24,855 nt of DNA from the NCBI GenBank assembly GCA_002633005.1, contig NMRA01000495.1, positions 224,837-249,691 on the forward strand, written 5' to 3'. Shown here piece by piece: positions 10,156 to 20,622 of the stretch (position 1 is the stretch's first letter; each line of letters starts with the position of its first letter). This stretch comes from Phoronis australis. Its lineage: Eukaryota; Phoronida; Phoronidae. The notes under the pieces were generated by a model. That model was not told where the DNA came from. It worked only from the letters and a program-made list of their open reading frames with translations, and did no database searches. The translations under genes were made by a program, and so were the position numbers.

Positions 10156-12091
10156 TAGGCCTTTCTCAAAATTTATGCACGACTCACATTCCAATCCCAG
10201 AAGGAGGCTAGTACTGACCAGTCTACAGGAAGCTGTCTGTTTACAATGAATCTCTACATAAACAATTGCACACTGCTGTGTCTCTTGCTGCACAAATAGC
10301 TAAAGAATAAACAAAGTAATGTCATTTCATCAATATCATACTGACCAAGAGTTAATAAGAAAGTGGCTAGTGAAGATTTGCGGATACAATGGGCCAACTT
10401 TGCAAGTAAATTATGACACAATCTGATATCTTCTCTAGTCGACTTTACTCTTTAGTGTATCACCAGTGGCCGTGATGCTTGAATGGCTAGTAACTTTCAA
10501 GCACATCATTTCCTAGTAGCACTTAGAACTTCTCTAAAGTAAAACTTTATTATAAATAAATTATTTCTGGAATTTAAAGAAAATGACAAACTTTGAATGT
10601 TCTACAAACTCAGTCTCAAAACCGAGACTTAATTCACAGAGACTGCTTGAGTTGTCAGGCTGGACTAAAGACAGTCATATAGATTTGTATATATTACAGA
10701 AAACTGCAGGTGACACACATACCCTCTCAAGTTCATGAAAAATCATTCCACAGTAACACAAGCAGTCATGCAATGATACAAACACTGCTGCAATCGCTGA
10801 CTTTCATATCTTTACACACTAAAAACTGTTTTGAATCTGAAAAATTCATGTTAACCACGTAGATATTCTCTTAGGACACGAATGCATATGCACGAATAGT
10901 ATGTAACCACTTGTTTTTTGGAGGTTATACCGGGGATATATTAGCTGAGTTAGCAGACCTGGGTGTATTAATTATATTCCACCTGATGAACTTTTTGTTT
11001 TTCTGTAGCTTTACATCAAGAGATGCTGGGGGAAAATTTGTCAGAACGTTTCAATTGCTCAGTAGCAACAGAAAGTAGGAAAATATTGTCCTGGGCAAAT
11101 CTATAGCCAAACTCACTGGAGAATGGTGACAAACTCAAAATGTTCTTCACAGCCTTTAAAACCTTTGTTGGATATAGCTTCTCGTGGCTCAGTGACATGT
11201 GGATCGTCACTGTGGACAGGCTCAGAATATCAGATGTAGCAATACTAAACTGACTTACTAGAACAAGGGGGCAGTGTGATGGCTGATGAAAGAGTTTTAA
11301 TTAATAAGATACTCAGTGATAAGGATACAAAACTGAAAATCACTCCATTTCAGAGGAAACAAGAAAAAGGTAACAAATAGCCAGTTTGAGAATACATGAA
11401 GATAGTTATTAGGCATATCAAGGACAATTAATCACTTGTGTATACACTTCAAATTCCTTGAACAATACTGGCTCAGTAAATCAATTGTGGACAGATGCAA
11501 TGTTTTAAGCAAACTTCGGAGGCCCTATTGTGAATGAATGATACCATACGTATGGTTTTGCAACAAATGACAAGACTTATCCAGTGTAATATTACTCTGT
11601 CAATTTATTTTTATCAGCATAGAATGTACATTTGGCTCATAACAGTGACTACACCTCTTGATGGCCATGTTAGTTTGCAACTAGAATAACTTTGGTCAGG
11701 GCCAGTGACAACATCACTGTCAAATATGTCCAAGTCTGTTTCCAGAGTAATCAAGCAAGAGATCATAGAAATTGAAGAAAAAAATGACCCACCAAGTGTT
11801 AAATAATATTAATGTCTTAGTTTACGGTTTTTAAACTATCCAGATATAAAGAACAACAAGAGACCACTGTGGATTGGTTGAAAACACGAGTAAGTGAAAC
11901 ACCATGTTCAATCCATGTCCCAAACAATTGAATCGATGACTGACGAAATAATCTAATGACTTTACAAATAAAACTGATACCACTAAATGTTTTAACCATA
12001 ATTAAGGCAGTAGTCTTACCACTCATTGTTATCTTTGAATTCTTCTTGGGAAACAAAAAAACCAATGAAATAGACTATGTAGAGTTACTAT
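10156..12091 (+). repeat. Left arm of the large inverted repeat
   Basis: This copy pairs with 12404-14340. On the minus strand it holds a 64-codon frame (11016-11210, containing MSLSHEKLYPTKVLKAVKN) and an 82-codon frame (11817-12065, containing FGTWIEHGVSLTRVFNQS). Neither matches a family I know. Confidence 0.8.
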
Positions 12092-12403
12092 AGACCTTTC
12101 TTAATATTACCTAATGAATATTAAGAGGAAATCCAAAGCGAGGCTTATACTGATAAACTAGTTCATGCAGCCTTCTCTGTGCTGGCTGATCGATGGTGAC
12201 CTTACACTTGTTCCAAACATACATGTTACATTTAGCTTTGTGGAATCTTATTGTAAAAAGTCTTCATAGTCATCTGGCAAGAATTAACTGTCCAAAGGGC
12301 ACAAGTACTCCATTGAAAGTTACATAACTTCAGTAAGAAGTGAACACTTTTGTAGGCTACATAAACATTCTTCACTTGTTGTTGAGCTGTCAGCTGGTCA
12401 GGC

Positions 12404-14340
12404 ATAGTAACTCTACATAGTCTATTTCATTGAATTTTTTGTTTCCCAAGAAGAATTCAAAGATAACAATGAGTGGTAAGACTACTGGCTTAATTATGGT
12501 AAAAACATTTAGTGGTGTCAGTTTTATTTGTAAAGTCATTAGATTATTTGGTCAGTCATCGATTCAATTGTTTGGGACATGGATTGAACATGGTGTTTCA
12601 CTTACTCGTGTTTTCAACCAATCCACAGTGGTCTCTTGTTGTTCTTTATATCTGGATAGTTTAAAAACCGTAAACTAAGACATTAATATTATTTAACACT
12701 TGGTGGGTCATTTTTTTCTTCAATTTCTATGATCTCTTGCTTGATTACTCTGGAAACAGACTTGGACATATTTGACAGTGATGTTGTTACTGGCCCTGAC
12801 CAAAGTTATTCTAGTTGCAAACTAAGATGGCCATCAAGAGGTGTAGTCACTGTTATGAGCCAAATGTACATTCTAATATGCTGATAAAAATAAATTGACA
12901 GAGTAATATTACACTGGATAAGTCTTGTCATTTGTTGCAAAACCATACGTATGGTATCATTCATTCACTATAGGGCCTCCGGAAGTTTGCTTAAAACATT
13001 GCATCTGTCCACAATTGATTTACTGAGCCAGTATTGTTCAAGGAAATTGAAGTGTATACACAAGTGATTAATTGTCCTTGATATGCCTAATGACTATCTT
13101 CATGTATTCTCAAACTGGCTATTTGTTACCTTTTTCTTGTTTCCTCTGAAATGGAGTGATTTTCAGTTTTGAACCCTTATCACTGAGTATCTTATTAATT
13201 AAAACTCTTTCATCAGCCATCACACTGCCCCCTTGTTCTAGTAAGTCAGTTTAGTATAGCTACATCTGATATTCTGAATCTGTCCACAGTGACGATCCAC
13301 ATGTCACTGAGCCACGAGAAGCTATATCCAACAAAGGTTTTAAAGGCTGTGAAGAACATTTTGAGTTTGTCACCATTCTCCAGTGAGTTTGGCTATAGAT
13401 TTGCCCAGGACAATATTTTCCTACTTTCTGTTGCTACTGAGCAATTGAAACGTTCTGACAAATTTTTCTCCAGCAATCCTAAAGCTACAGAAAAGCGAAA
13501 AAATCATCAAGGGTACTATAATTAATACACCCAGGTCTGCCAACTCTGCTAATATACCACGGTATAACTTCCAATACAGCAAGTGGTTACATACTACTCA
13601 TAAATATACAATCGTGTACTAAAAGAATATCTACGTGGTGCATGAAATTGAACTTTTCAGGTTCAAAACGGTTTTTAGTGTGTAAAAATTATGAAAGTCA
13701 GGGGTTACACCAGTGTTTGCATCATTGTATGACTGCTTGTTTTACTGTGAAATGATTCATTCATGAACTTGGAGGGTATGTGTGTCACCTGCAGTTTTCT
13801 GTAATATATACAAATCTATGTGACTGTCTTCAGTACAGCCTGACAACTCAAGCAGTGTGTGAATTAAGTCTCGGTTTTGAGACTGAGTTTGTAGAACATT
13901 CAAAGTTTGTCATTTCCTTTAAATTCCAGAAATAATTTATTTATAATAAAGTTTTACTTTGGAGAAGTTCTAAGTGCTACTAGGAAATGATGTGCTTGAA
14001 AGTTACTAGGCATTCAAGCATCACGGCCACTGGTGATACACTAAAGAGTAAAGTCGACTAGAGAAGATATCAGATTGTGTCATAATTTACTTGCAAAGTT
14101 GGCCCATTGTATCTGCAAATCTTCACTAGCCACTTTCTTATTAACTCTTAGTCAGTATGATATTGATGAAATGACATTACTTTGTTTATTCTTAAGTTAT
14201 TTGTGCAGCAAGAGACACAGCAGTGTGCAATTGTTTATGTAAAGATTCACTGTAAACAGACAGCTTCCTGTAGACTGGTCAGTACTAGCATCCTTCTGGG
14301 ATTGGAATGTGAGTCGTGCATAAATTTTGAGAAAATCCTA
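12404..14340 (-). repeat. Right arm of the large inverted repeat
   Basis: Reverse-complement copy of 10156-12091. Its plus-strand frames at 12430-12678 (82 codons) and 13289-13525 (78 codons) mirror those of the left arm. The 82-codon frames have equal length and differ at only a few residues. The 78-codon frame runs 14 codons further than its left-arm partner because of sequence differences near 13465-13480. Confidence 0.8.
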
Positions 14341-14818
14341 TATCAAAGGGAACCGTAGTGCCTGCCCGTGCTTAAAGAGAAAATCTTTATAATTTATAAT
14401 AAGCAATAATGAAAATGAGCACAGGACTGGTCTGACGCCGCACGAAGTTCAGTACGTTACAACAGCGAGAAATATTGCCTTTCGCGATTATAGTTGCCGA
14501 CGGCTGCAGCAAAGCCAGTTCAATGCATATTTGACCATGAGTAAAAATAACAATAGGCCCTACAGTTCAGTGACTTACTGTGCAAAATAGGTTTTAATGC
14601 ACTAACTCATCTCCGTAAAGGATGAAAAATATTACATTATTAATTGAACCACACCTGAATACCTCACTGGAAATTTCATGGAGATAAATATAGAGTTGAC
14701 GTCACTTAGTTTTCGTTGAGCCCAGTGGTCCGCTTTCTTGCTGATGAACCATGTTAGAGATGCGTGTGTACTGTGTAGAATCTAGGAGGGATTTATGAGT
14801 AAAAACTCATAGCTTTAA
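14341..14818. other. Spacer between the large inverted repeat and the THAP transposon
   Basis: No gene is visible. A 7-bp stem hairpin (TATGAGT/ACTCATA, 14794-14811) sits immediately before the transposon end. Confidence 0.4.
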
Positions 14819-15132
14819 AGGCGAAGGCAAACCTTTTTTCATGTCATTTTTAGCAAAAATAGGGTTCGTTGATTATCCCAGACATATTTTTCACTTACAG
14901 TTTTTCGTAATTTAATTAATTACTCGTCGTCTACTCCGGAAGTGACGTTTTGGGAGGCAAGAATTTCGCGCCAATTTCTTTTCATACAGTCTGACTGTGA
15001 GAGCAGTCGAGTCAGTCATTGTTCTACCTTGGTTGTGATAAGTTCGGTCGTCATTTGCTTTCAGTTTGTTTACGAGTCAGTCAGCATGCCACGCTGTTGC
15101 TGCCTACCGAGATGTACTCATTATCGTCTCAC
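14819..15132 (+). repeat. Left long terminal inverted repeat of the THAP transposon
   Basis: It matches 15818-16121 in reverse complement with scattered differences. It contains CCGGAAGTGACGT (14936-14948), TTTCGCGCC (14964-14972) and, near its inner end, a start codon beginning MPRCCCLPRCTHYRLT. The terminal repeat thus includes the first codons of the THAP frame. Confidence 0.75.
14936..14972 (+). promoter_or_regulatory. ETS/CRE composite and E2F-like sites in the left terminal repeat
   Basis: CCGGAAGTGACGT (14936-14948) is the classic overlap of an ETS site (CCGGAAG) and a CRE half-site (TGACGT) found in strong TATA-less promoters. TTTCGCGCC (14964-14972) fits the E2F consensus. The pair lies about 115-150 bp upstream of the THAP start codon. 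Function is inferred from motif identity and position. Confidence 0.45.
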
Positions 15133-15249
15133 GTACAGAGGAAGAACTGTCCCGCTTGCCCGAGTGTCCCGCGACACACTCCCGATGGTGACTTGAGCAC
15201 CCACAAACTGCTTACATCCCGCCGTGCGACTCCCTCGTCACACACACGT

Positions 15250-15864
15250 GGCACCTTCTAAATAGCTCCAATACAAGTCCACAATAAACTTAGGTTCACC
15301 GATCTGTGATGACGAACTGTCCTTTTCACTGGGTATCAAACTGGGACTGTATTCACTCCCACTACTCAACATTGCTGAAGGGCTGCTTACAGGCTCTGGG
15401 CTAGAGACAACAGCAGTACACGGGTAATCACTGCTAGTTCCTGGACTTGCACGCTATGGAGTACGTTCGGAGGCATGGGTGACAGTAGATGAAGTGCCTC
15501 CAGTCACTGTTTATAGTGGCTACAGCTCGTGAGGCTTCTCGCTTCACTGAAAAACTAACTTCTCGGGGGTGGCGACGGTGCACTGCCGGGAATCAATAGC
15601 GACGGTATGGAACCCTTCTTCAGGCGTTGTTTCGCAGGGACCTTCATCAATTCAGCGTACGTACATATCTCTGTCGTAATCTGACGGCTGAAAATGCTTG
15701 CCAATGCTTTGTACGTTACGTGAACGGGTAGCGCAGCGTTCTTCACACGAATTAGCTAGCCAAGTACGGCGAAGTGTGTCATCCTTCGGAAACCGATGCA
15801 AGGTACCCAAAGCGCGTGTGAGACGATAATGAGTACATCCTGGTACGCAGCAACAGCGTGGCAT
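15250..15864 (-). pseudogene. Broken THAP-domain transposase N-terminus
   Basis: THAP domains are C2CH zinc fingers that bind DNA. From the ATG near 15864 the frame gives MPRCCCVPGCTHYRL, then LHRFPKDDTLRRTW and GKHFQPSDYDRD, the expected order of a THAP domain. It stops at 15652. The conserved C-terminal part of the domain (KQRLKKGSIPSLLIP) is in a different frame (within 15746-15555), so one frameshift has occurred. The third zinc ligand also looks lost: the usual CxxH reads IGKH. Further along, in yet another frame, a Ser-rich linker leads into EPKFIVDLYWSYLEG, which resembles the segment after the linker in THAP transposases (KFIVF-type). It then stops near the left terminal repeat. No catalytic region is present. 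A host THAP gene is unlikely given the flanking inverted termini. Confidence 0.65.
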
Positions 15865-16121
15865 GTTTACTGACTCGTAAACCAAAGCAAACGACGACCG
15901 AACTTATCACATCCGAGGTAGAACAATGACTGACTTGACAGCTCTCACTGTATGAAAAGAAATTGGCGCGAAATTCTTGCCTCCCAAAACGTCACTTCCG
16001 GAGTAGAGGACGAGAAATTAATTAAATTACGAAAAGCCGTAATTAAGAGAAAAATATGTCTGGGATAATCAACAGACCTTATTTTTGCTAAAAGTGACAT
16101 GAAAAAAGGTTGCCTTCGCCT
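15818..16121 (-). repeat. Right long terminal inverted repeat of the THAP transposon
   Basis: Reverse-complement partner of 14819-15132. The same promoter-like words occur at 15989-16001 (ETS/CRE) and 15965-15973 (E2F-like), and the THAP start codon MPRCCC lies on the minus strand near 15862. This end drives the longer remaining coding remnant. Confidence 0.75.
15965..16001 (-). promoter_or_regulatory. ETS/CRE composite and E2F-like sites in the right terminal repeat
   Basis: This mirrors the left repeat: the ETS/CRE composite is at 15989-16001 and the E2F-like site at 15965-15973, both reading on the minus strand towards the THAP start codon. Both sites are unmutated in the two copies. Confidence 0.45.
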
Positions 16122-16125
16122 TTAG

Positions 16126-16979
16126 TGCAAACTAGGATTTTTAGAAAAGCATCCAAGAAAATAATTGCATGCTTGAGAACAGAATTTTAAAAAGTGTCTT
16201 AGCACTAGTCTTTAGTTATAGCAGAAAACCTCAAAAATAAAGTTTGATTTCGAGTATATAGATTAGACCCAGAATCAATGATATAATTTTTGTCTTTTGA
16301 GGTTTAAAAATTGAATCTGAAATAAAATGATTTTGTGGGTGAGAATCCGATCGCAGAAACAATATTGTTCAATTTCATTTGGTTCCTAGAACACCAACTT
16401 AAGTCGATGTTTCATGGTCTTTCCTTCTTAGTCCGATATGTCTTTAAGGGTTTAGTGACCAAGATATGTGTTGTTTTCTAGCAACGGAAGAAACACAAAA
16501 CGTGACTACAAGATTAGTTGAACATTTTTACAGAGTGGACACCAATTCGAAGATTTATTAATATAGCCAGGTTATTAGGAATAGGGCAGCAGGATCAAAG
16601 GAAGGGATACCCCAAGAATACTACATCCCACAATGTTATATTGGGACTGTAGATCGGTTGTTTCTGTAGATTTCAAGAGATGGGGCAAATGTTATGTAGC
16701 CTGGCAAGTTATTAAAATCTGAAACTGTCTTACTTGAGGAAAACCATCATTTTTATATTCTGTCCTGTTAATGGTCTTCTGATACTTACAGTGTTTTAAT
16801 GCCTGGGTATGTAGCATGCGCGCACCCAGCGTTTAATATGAGGGCTCGAATTTCTGACGATGTGGAACTTTTACTAACATATAACAAAAAAGCGGAAAGA
16901 CTAAAAAGGGGGTACCACGTTCAGAACTGTTTTCTCGGACTTCTCGTTTTTCTGCGGCGGACCTTTTTGCCCACTTCAC
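16126..16979. other. No supported gene; AT-rich
   Basis: Neither strand shows an exon chain or recognised protein. A plus-strand frame at 16799-17047 runs into a poly-G tract and is considered spurious. Confidence 0.35.
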
Positions 16980-17035
16980 CAAATGGGGGGGGGGGGTCCT
17001 TCGAGCCCCCGAGCCCCCCTGGATGGCGCATGTGT
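16980..17035 (-). mobile_element. G/C-rich transposon-end remnant (hAT-like terminal motif)
   Basis: On the minus strand the stretch reads GCGCCATCCAGGGGGGCTCG followed by GGGGCT and a C-run. This resembles the widespread invertebrate transposon end CAGTGGCGGATCCAGGGGGG, usually assigned to hAT-type elements. Only one end is recognisable and there is no coding body, so the family is uncertain. The poly-G run at about 16986-16996 is prone to sequencing error. Confidence 0.35.
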
Positions 17036-17755
17036 AGGACAGGGTAGTTAGAGTTTATGACCATTAGGTTTTAGTCATATTTATTTTGTGGCGGGGTGTT
17101 GTCAATATAAATGTACCGGTAACATAATTGTGTGCCAGTAAATTTTGGATCCAATTGAGTTGAGGGTTTAAATTAGAGTTGGTTGAAATCTCAGTGACTT
17201 TTGCTGAAGTGGAGTACGGTACAGTAAGTTTGTACCAGATAGACATTTCCCTTTTACTGTCACGGTGTGATTTTACTGCGTCATGGTGATATTTTGAAAT
17301 AAATATGTTTTGAAATAAATCACTTTATTGTTTGAAATGGTTACAGTATCTCAAAGTGTTGTTTCTGTGTGGCGTGAACACTTTTGTTGTCCTTCTCGTT
17401 CTGGATGGCAATCAGATGGAAGTGTGCTTGTTATTGACAGAAAAAAATCTGCGATTTCACACATCATGGTCGGATAAAAGGGGTACATTGATTAGTGAAA
17501 AAATTAATATTGGTAAAAATTAATTAACGCCTTTTTAAAACTCTAGTTCCGCGGAGTTTGTCTTACAACAGAGTGTATGACACAACTGTTTGAACTGTGA
17601 GACCATGTCGTTTCAAACTGTAGACGTTAAGATGAATTGGGTACTAGAACAAGTAATACTAGATAGATAAAGAAAAGTAGCGTATCCCTGAAGTAATTTT
17701 CCTTGAGACACCTCAGGGCCCTTACATGCGTTTTATTTTTTGAAAGAAACGTCCG
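17036..17755. other. No supported gene; contains duplicated AATAAA words
   Basis: TTTTGAAATAAAT occurs twice in tandem (17292-17304 and 17308-17320), giving two AATAAA hexamers on the plus strand 16 bp apart, which could end an unrecognised transcript. Small frames here show no known domain. Confidence 0.3.
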
Positions 17756-17820
17756 CAGTGGCTGATTTAGAGGGGAGGGGGACCAAGGGGTCCATGCACC
17801 CCCCAAAAATCTCCCAGATN
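17756..17820 (+). mobile_element. Second G-rich transposon-end remnant, with an ambiguous base
   Basis: CAGTGGCTGATTTAGAGGGG at 17756-17775 resembles the same terminal motif as the remnant at 16980-17035, in the opposite orientation. The two ends point away from each other, so they are not the two ends of one element. Position 17820 is N, marking a small assembly or base-calling problem. Confidence 0.35.
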
Positions 17821-18664
17821 GGCCGCCCAAGCAGTGGTGTTCACAGGCACACGCGGCTAACCGATGTATATGTGTGTGTGTCTTACCAACCAGTACAGGG
17901 TGTTTTTGGTGGCGTGCAGTCTTCTTTTTTCATTTAAATACTTAATGTTAACATATCAGTTTCTATAATTTTATCGTTTTGCAAAATTTTCTTCCAGCTT
18001 TTATTCAAACTGGCCTATGCCCTAAATTCCGAATATGCACATGTACACAAACATGTACTATTCCATTGGTCAATCATTGTTGCATACAATAACACGACTT
18101 TATATGCACGCATACAGCTGTTTGTATGCTCATCGATTTTCATGGGTTTCTATTAATTTTTTTCTACTTAGTGTTCAAGAGTTTCACACGAACGCATGCC
18201 TCAAATCTTTTTGTTAGAATAAATCAAGTGGCGTCGGGTCTAGGAATTTTTATACTCATACTAAAAACTTTGGGAATGCAGTGATGTAATGGCGCGTCAG
18301 AGAGCGGCAGCTGATCGGCATATAAACAACTGAAAAATAGGTACTATACAATTATAACGACGAAAAAGGTTAATCACTGTATAACACCATTTTCTAAACT
18401 ATATACATTTCAGTGATTGCCTTTTCAACTGAGCCGGCAAACCAGTCCCAGGGCCTAGCAGCACTCCGTGAGAATTTCAGCCAAAGTGATTAGAAATTCG
18501 CAATGGCTTATATGACCGTTTGGTAATGCGTGGGTCATAGGTTTACATTGCATTGTGTTACCAATATTTTAAAACCTCGATAGTGTTTAAAATTTCAAAT
18601 TTTATTCTGAAAATTCCCCGGCTTCCATAAGGCCACCGTGCTTACATATCGTTCCATCATCAAT
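17821..18664. other. No supported gene
   Basis: This is AT-rich intergenic sequence with a short TG microsatellite (about 17868-17880). No exon, RNA gene or transposon end was recognised. Confidence 0.35.
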
Positions 18665-18808
18665 ATGGCGGACCGTGTGTCACGCGCTGTCTGGCTTGCG
18701 AGTATAGCTCGCTGGTTCCCTGCGTGCTTAGCCCAGCCAGCACGCAGGTATCACGCAGTGGCACGCACTTTAGCATTCGTTGATGTAACCTCGGCAGTCA
18801 TTGGTTAG
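18665..18808 (+). CDS. Possible first exon with a mitochondrial-presequence-like N-terminus (unconfirmed)
   Basis: A 47-codon frame starts at an ATG in the promoter-like context AATATGGCGG within a CpG-rich patch. It begins MADRVSRAVWLASIARWF, Arg-rich with alternating hydrophobic residues and few acidic residues, as in mitochondrial targeting peptides. A donor-like CAG|GTATCA at 18747/18748 could end the exon after 83 nt; otherwise the frame stops at TAG 18806-18808. I found no convincing downstream exon, so this could equally be chance. Confidence 0.2.
   Translation: MADRVSRAVWLASIARWFPACLAQPARRYHAVARTLAFVDVTSAVIG
18719..18748. repeat. Perfect 10-bp stem hairpin
   Basis: CCTGCGTGCT (18719-18728) pairs exactly with AGCACGCAGG (18739-18748) across a 10-nt loop. 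It overlaps the donor-like site of the candidate exon above. There is no T-run after it, and its role is unknown. Confidence 0.6.
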
Positions 18809-20460
18809 CTTGACAACACCGTGAAAAAATGGCCCAAAGGGTACCTGAATTTTCTGCTAAATTTTAACTTCAGGTGGCACTGAACAGTTATTCAGCATCC
18901 GCGGTCAATTTGCAGGCCAAAATATTAAAATCTAGGGGTAACCCAGGCTTGGGGCATACGTACTGCATGTAGGCTAAGTGAGTGTGGTTTGTTTGTATTT
19001 GTGAACAGGATGAGAATGAAATAGATCTACTGCTCGGCTGCAGCTGCACTCTTCTGCAAGAAAGCGGGCCTCCTTTTGCAATAATATTTTGCATTGCTGC
19101 CGCGGTAGCGACTGAGAAATTGGCTGCGATTTCAGGTAGCCCTCAAACAAACCAGATTTGCAAAAAAAAATATAGTTGGTTGACAGTACTTTTGGACCAC
19201 ATCTAAATTTGGAATTGGTAGGCCTAGCAAATTTGCTTTCAGAATCTATTGTTGGCTTTAGTCGAGCATCGGCAGGAAAGTGGTGAATCTGGGATGAAAA
19301 GTGCCAATTTTGAGTGTTTGTCCCTTTTTTATTGTACCTTGCTTTGAGTAGGAGTAAAAATGTAAAATATGCGAGAGAATAAAGTTTCTGTGCTCATATG
19401 CATGGCTTGTGATATGAAATGACTCGAAACTTTTCTTTCTTTGCCTACAGTTTTTAACAGAGTGAAAAAAGGATGACGAGTCCATTGACGTGTGTTTTGA
19501 TAACCAAACCCTATGAGAAATATTCTGTGCCACACTCCCCGCTTGCAAACAGTCAGGTTTACAAGAAAAGCCACGGCTGAGCAAAAATTGGGTCAAGGGG
19601 TCTACAGCTGACAATCTTTCACTCAGAACAGATTAAAAACCAAGCAAATGCTATTCGTAGCCTTCACATGTAGCACAGAACTTGAAATGCCAACCAATCC
19701 AGCAGGCGCAAATGGACAGTTCCGTAAACTATAGGAATTACAATTCCGTGTCTATTACCCGGTTCACATGCTAGGTAAAACTCTAGCGTTTTTGCTAGCA
19801 CTTTTGCAACAGGGCACCAAAAACGCCATGTGAACAATAGTAAGGGATACTTTTGTGGGCGCTTTGCTGGAGGTTTGAGTATCCGAGCACAACCCCATGG
19901 GTCTACACCGGCCGTTTTTTTCCTTTTAGTCACAACAAATGACGTTCCAGTGAATTCATTACAGAATTTATGTTTATGAGCCTCACACTCGTGGGACATT
20001 GTACGCTGTATTCTATCCTTCAATTAATTTGAAAATTAAAATTGATCGAAATGTGAATAAAGTAAATTGACCGGTAAAAAAGATTTTTAGGTGAATGAAT
20101 AGAACTTTGTTTTACTTGCACCCCATAATTACCATCTTTTCAGCTAGATGATAATTGTCTGACACTTACTTTATATTTAGTGTTCAATTTAAAAAAGTAG
20201 GTTACGGTCGTCTCCGTAAAATGAAACGAATTAACAAAATCATAAGTTTTGCGACCAACGGACATCCAGGCGTGCGTTCAGTAACGCCAGGACCTACTAG
20301 CGCTTTTTTGGTCGCGAAACGAAATGTGTCGATTTCGCCCTCAATAATCGGCACATTTTAAAACGCGCGTTTTCACTATACCCTATATCGTGCCACTGTT
20401 GAAGAGTCGAGAGCAATTTGCTGTTACTAACAAGTACTGGAGTGTCACACAAAAATGCTT
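18809..20460. other. No supported gene
   Basis: Several frames of 60-119 codons occur on the minus strand (for example 19664-20023), but none carries a domain I recognise or consistent splice sites. A loose inverted pair (GGTTCACATG near 19760 and CATGTGAA near 19829) may be an old MITE. The plus strand at 20240-20320 has a small pair of inverted words (TTTTGCGACCAA / TTGGTCGCGAAA). Confidence 0.3.
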
Positions 20461-20466
20461 TTTATT
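20461..20466 (-). terminator. Polyadenylation signal of the VDE-like gene
   Basis: TTTATT on the plus strand is AATAAA on the minus strand, lying about 157 bp after the stop codon of the violaxanthin-de-epoxidase-like gene. Spacing and orientation fit. Confidence 0.5.
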
Positions 20467-20622
20467 TATGCTAAGCTTCATAGCCGCAGCATTGGCGTGA
20501 CTTTTGAACAGCAACATGTCGACGATTATGGATTTTGTAAAACTGACCCCTCTTCCGTGGAAGGCATTCATCTCACGAGTGTTTTCAATCTTTAACATAT
20601 TGTCATAACTGTTCATGATTTC

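Larger units (their letters stand above)
10156..14340. repeat. 4.2-kb inverted repeat: two arms of about 1.94 kb around a 312-bp centre
   Basis: The arm at 10156-12091 is repeated in reverse complement at 12404-14340. The outer ends (CTCAAAATTTATGCACGACT beside TAGG) and inner ends (AGAGTTACTAT) were matched by eye, and equivalent positions sum to about 24,495 throughout, so few indels have accumulated. In the parts I compared, arms differ by scattered substitutions and short indels, perhaps 3%. The centre, 12092-12403, is unique and contains a small perfect palindrome (TTAATATT/AATATTAA, 12101-12124). Each arm carries the same two small frames in mirrored positions. The structure could be a foldback-type mobile element with very long terminal inverted repeats, or a local inverted duplication. 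No transposase was recognised and no target duplication was found. Confidence 0.85.
14819..16121 (-). mobile_element. Non-autonomous THAP-type DNA transposon (probably Kolobok-like)
   Basis: Near-identical inverted termini of roughly 310 bp (14819-15132 and 15818-16121) start AGGCGAAGGCAA...CCTTTTTTCATG. The left flank is TTAA (14815-14818) and the right flank TTAG (16122-16125), consistent with a TTAA target duplication carrying one mutation. The interior carries a broken minus-strand THAP-domain frame. TTAA targets plus an N-terminal THAP domain point to the Kolobok superfamily; P-element-like transposons also use THAP but make 8-bp duplications, which I do not see. At 1.3 kb the element lacks a catalytic domain, so it cannot be autonomous. 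Confidence 0.65.

Noticed and set aside
14808-16132. 8-bp target duplication, as expected for a P-element-type THAP transposon
   Set aside because: The flanking 8-mers do not match; a TTAA/TTAG pair at the ends fits better and points to a Kolobok-like element instead.
16799-17047. 82-codon frame running through a poly-G tract
   Set aside because: Its Gly/Pro-rich end is just the translation of the G-rich transposon-end remnant.
19664-20023. 119-codon minus-strand frame
   Set aside because: No recognisable domain, no exon context, and composition typical of chance frames. It crosses a loose inverted repeat.
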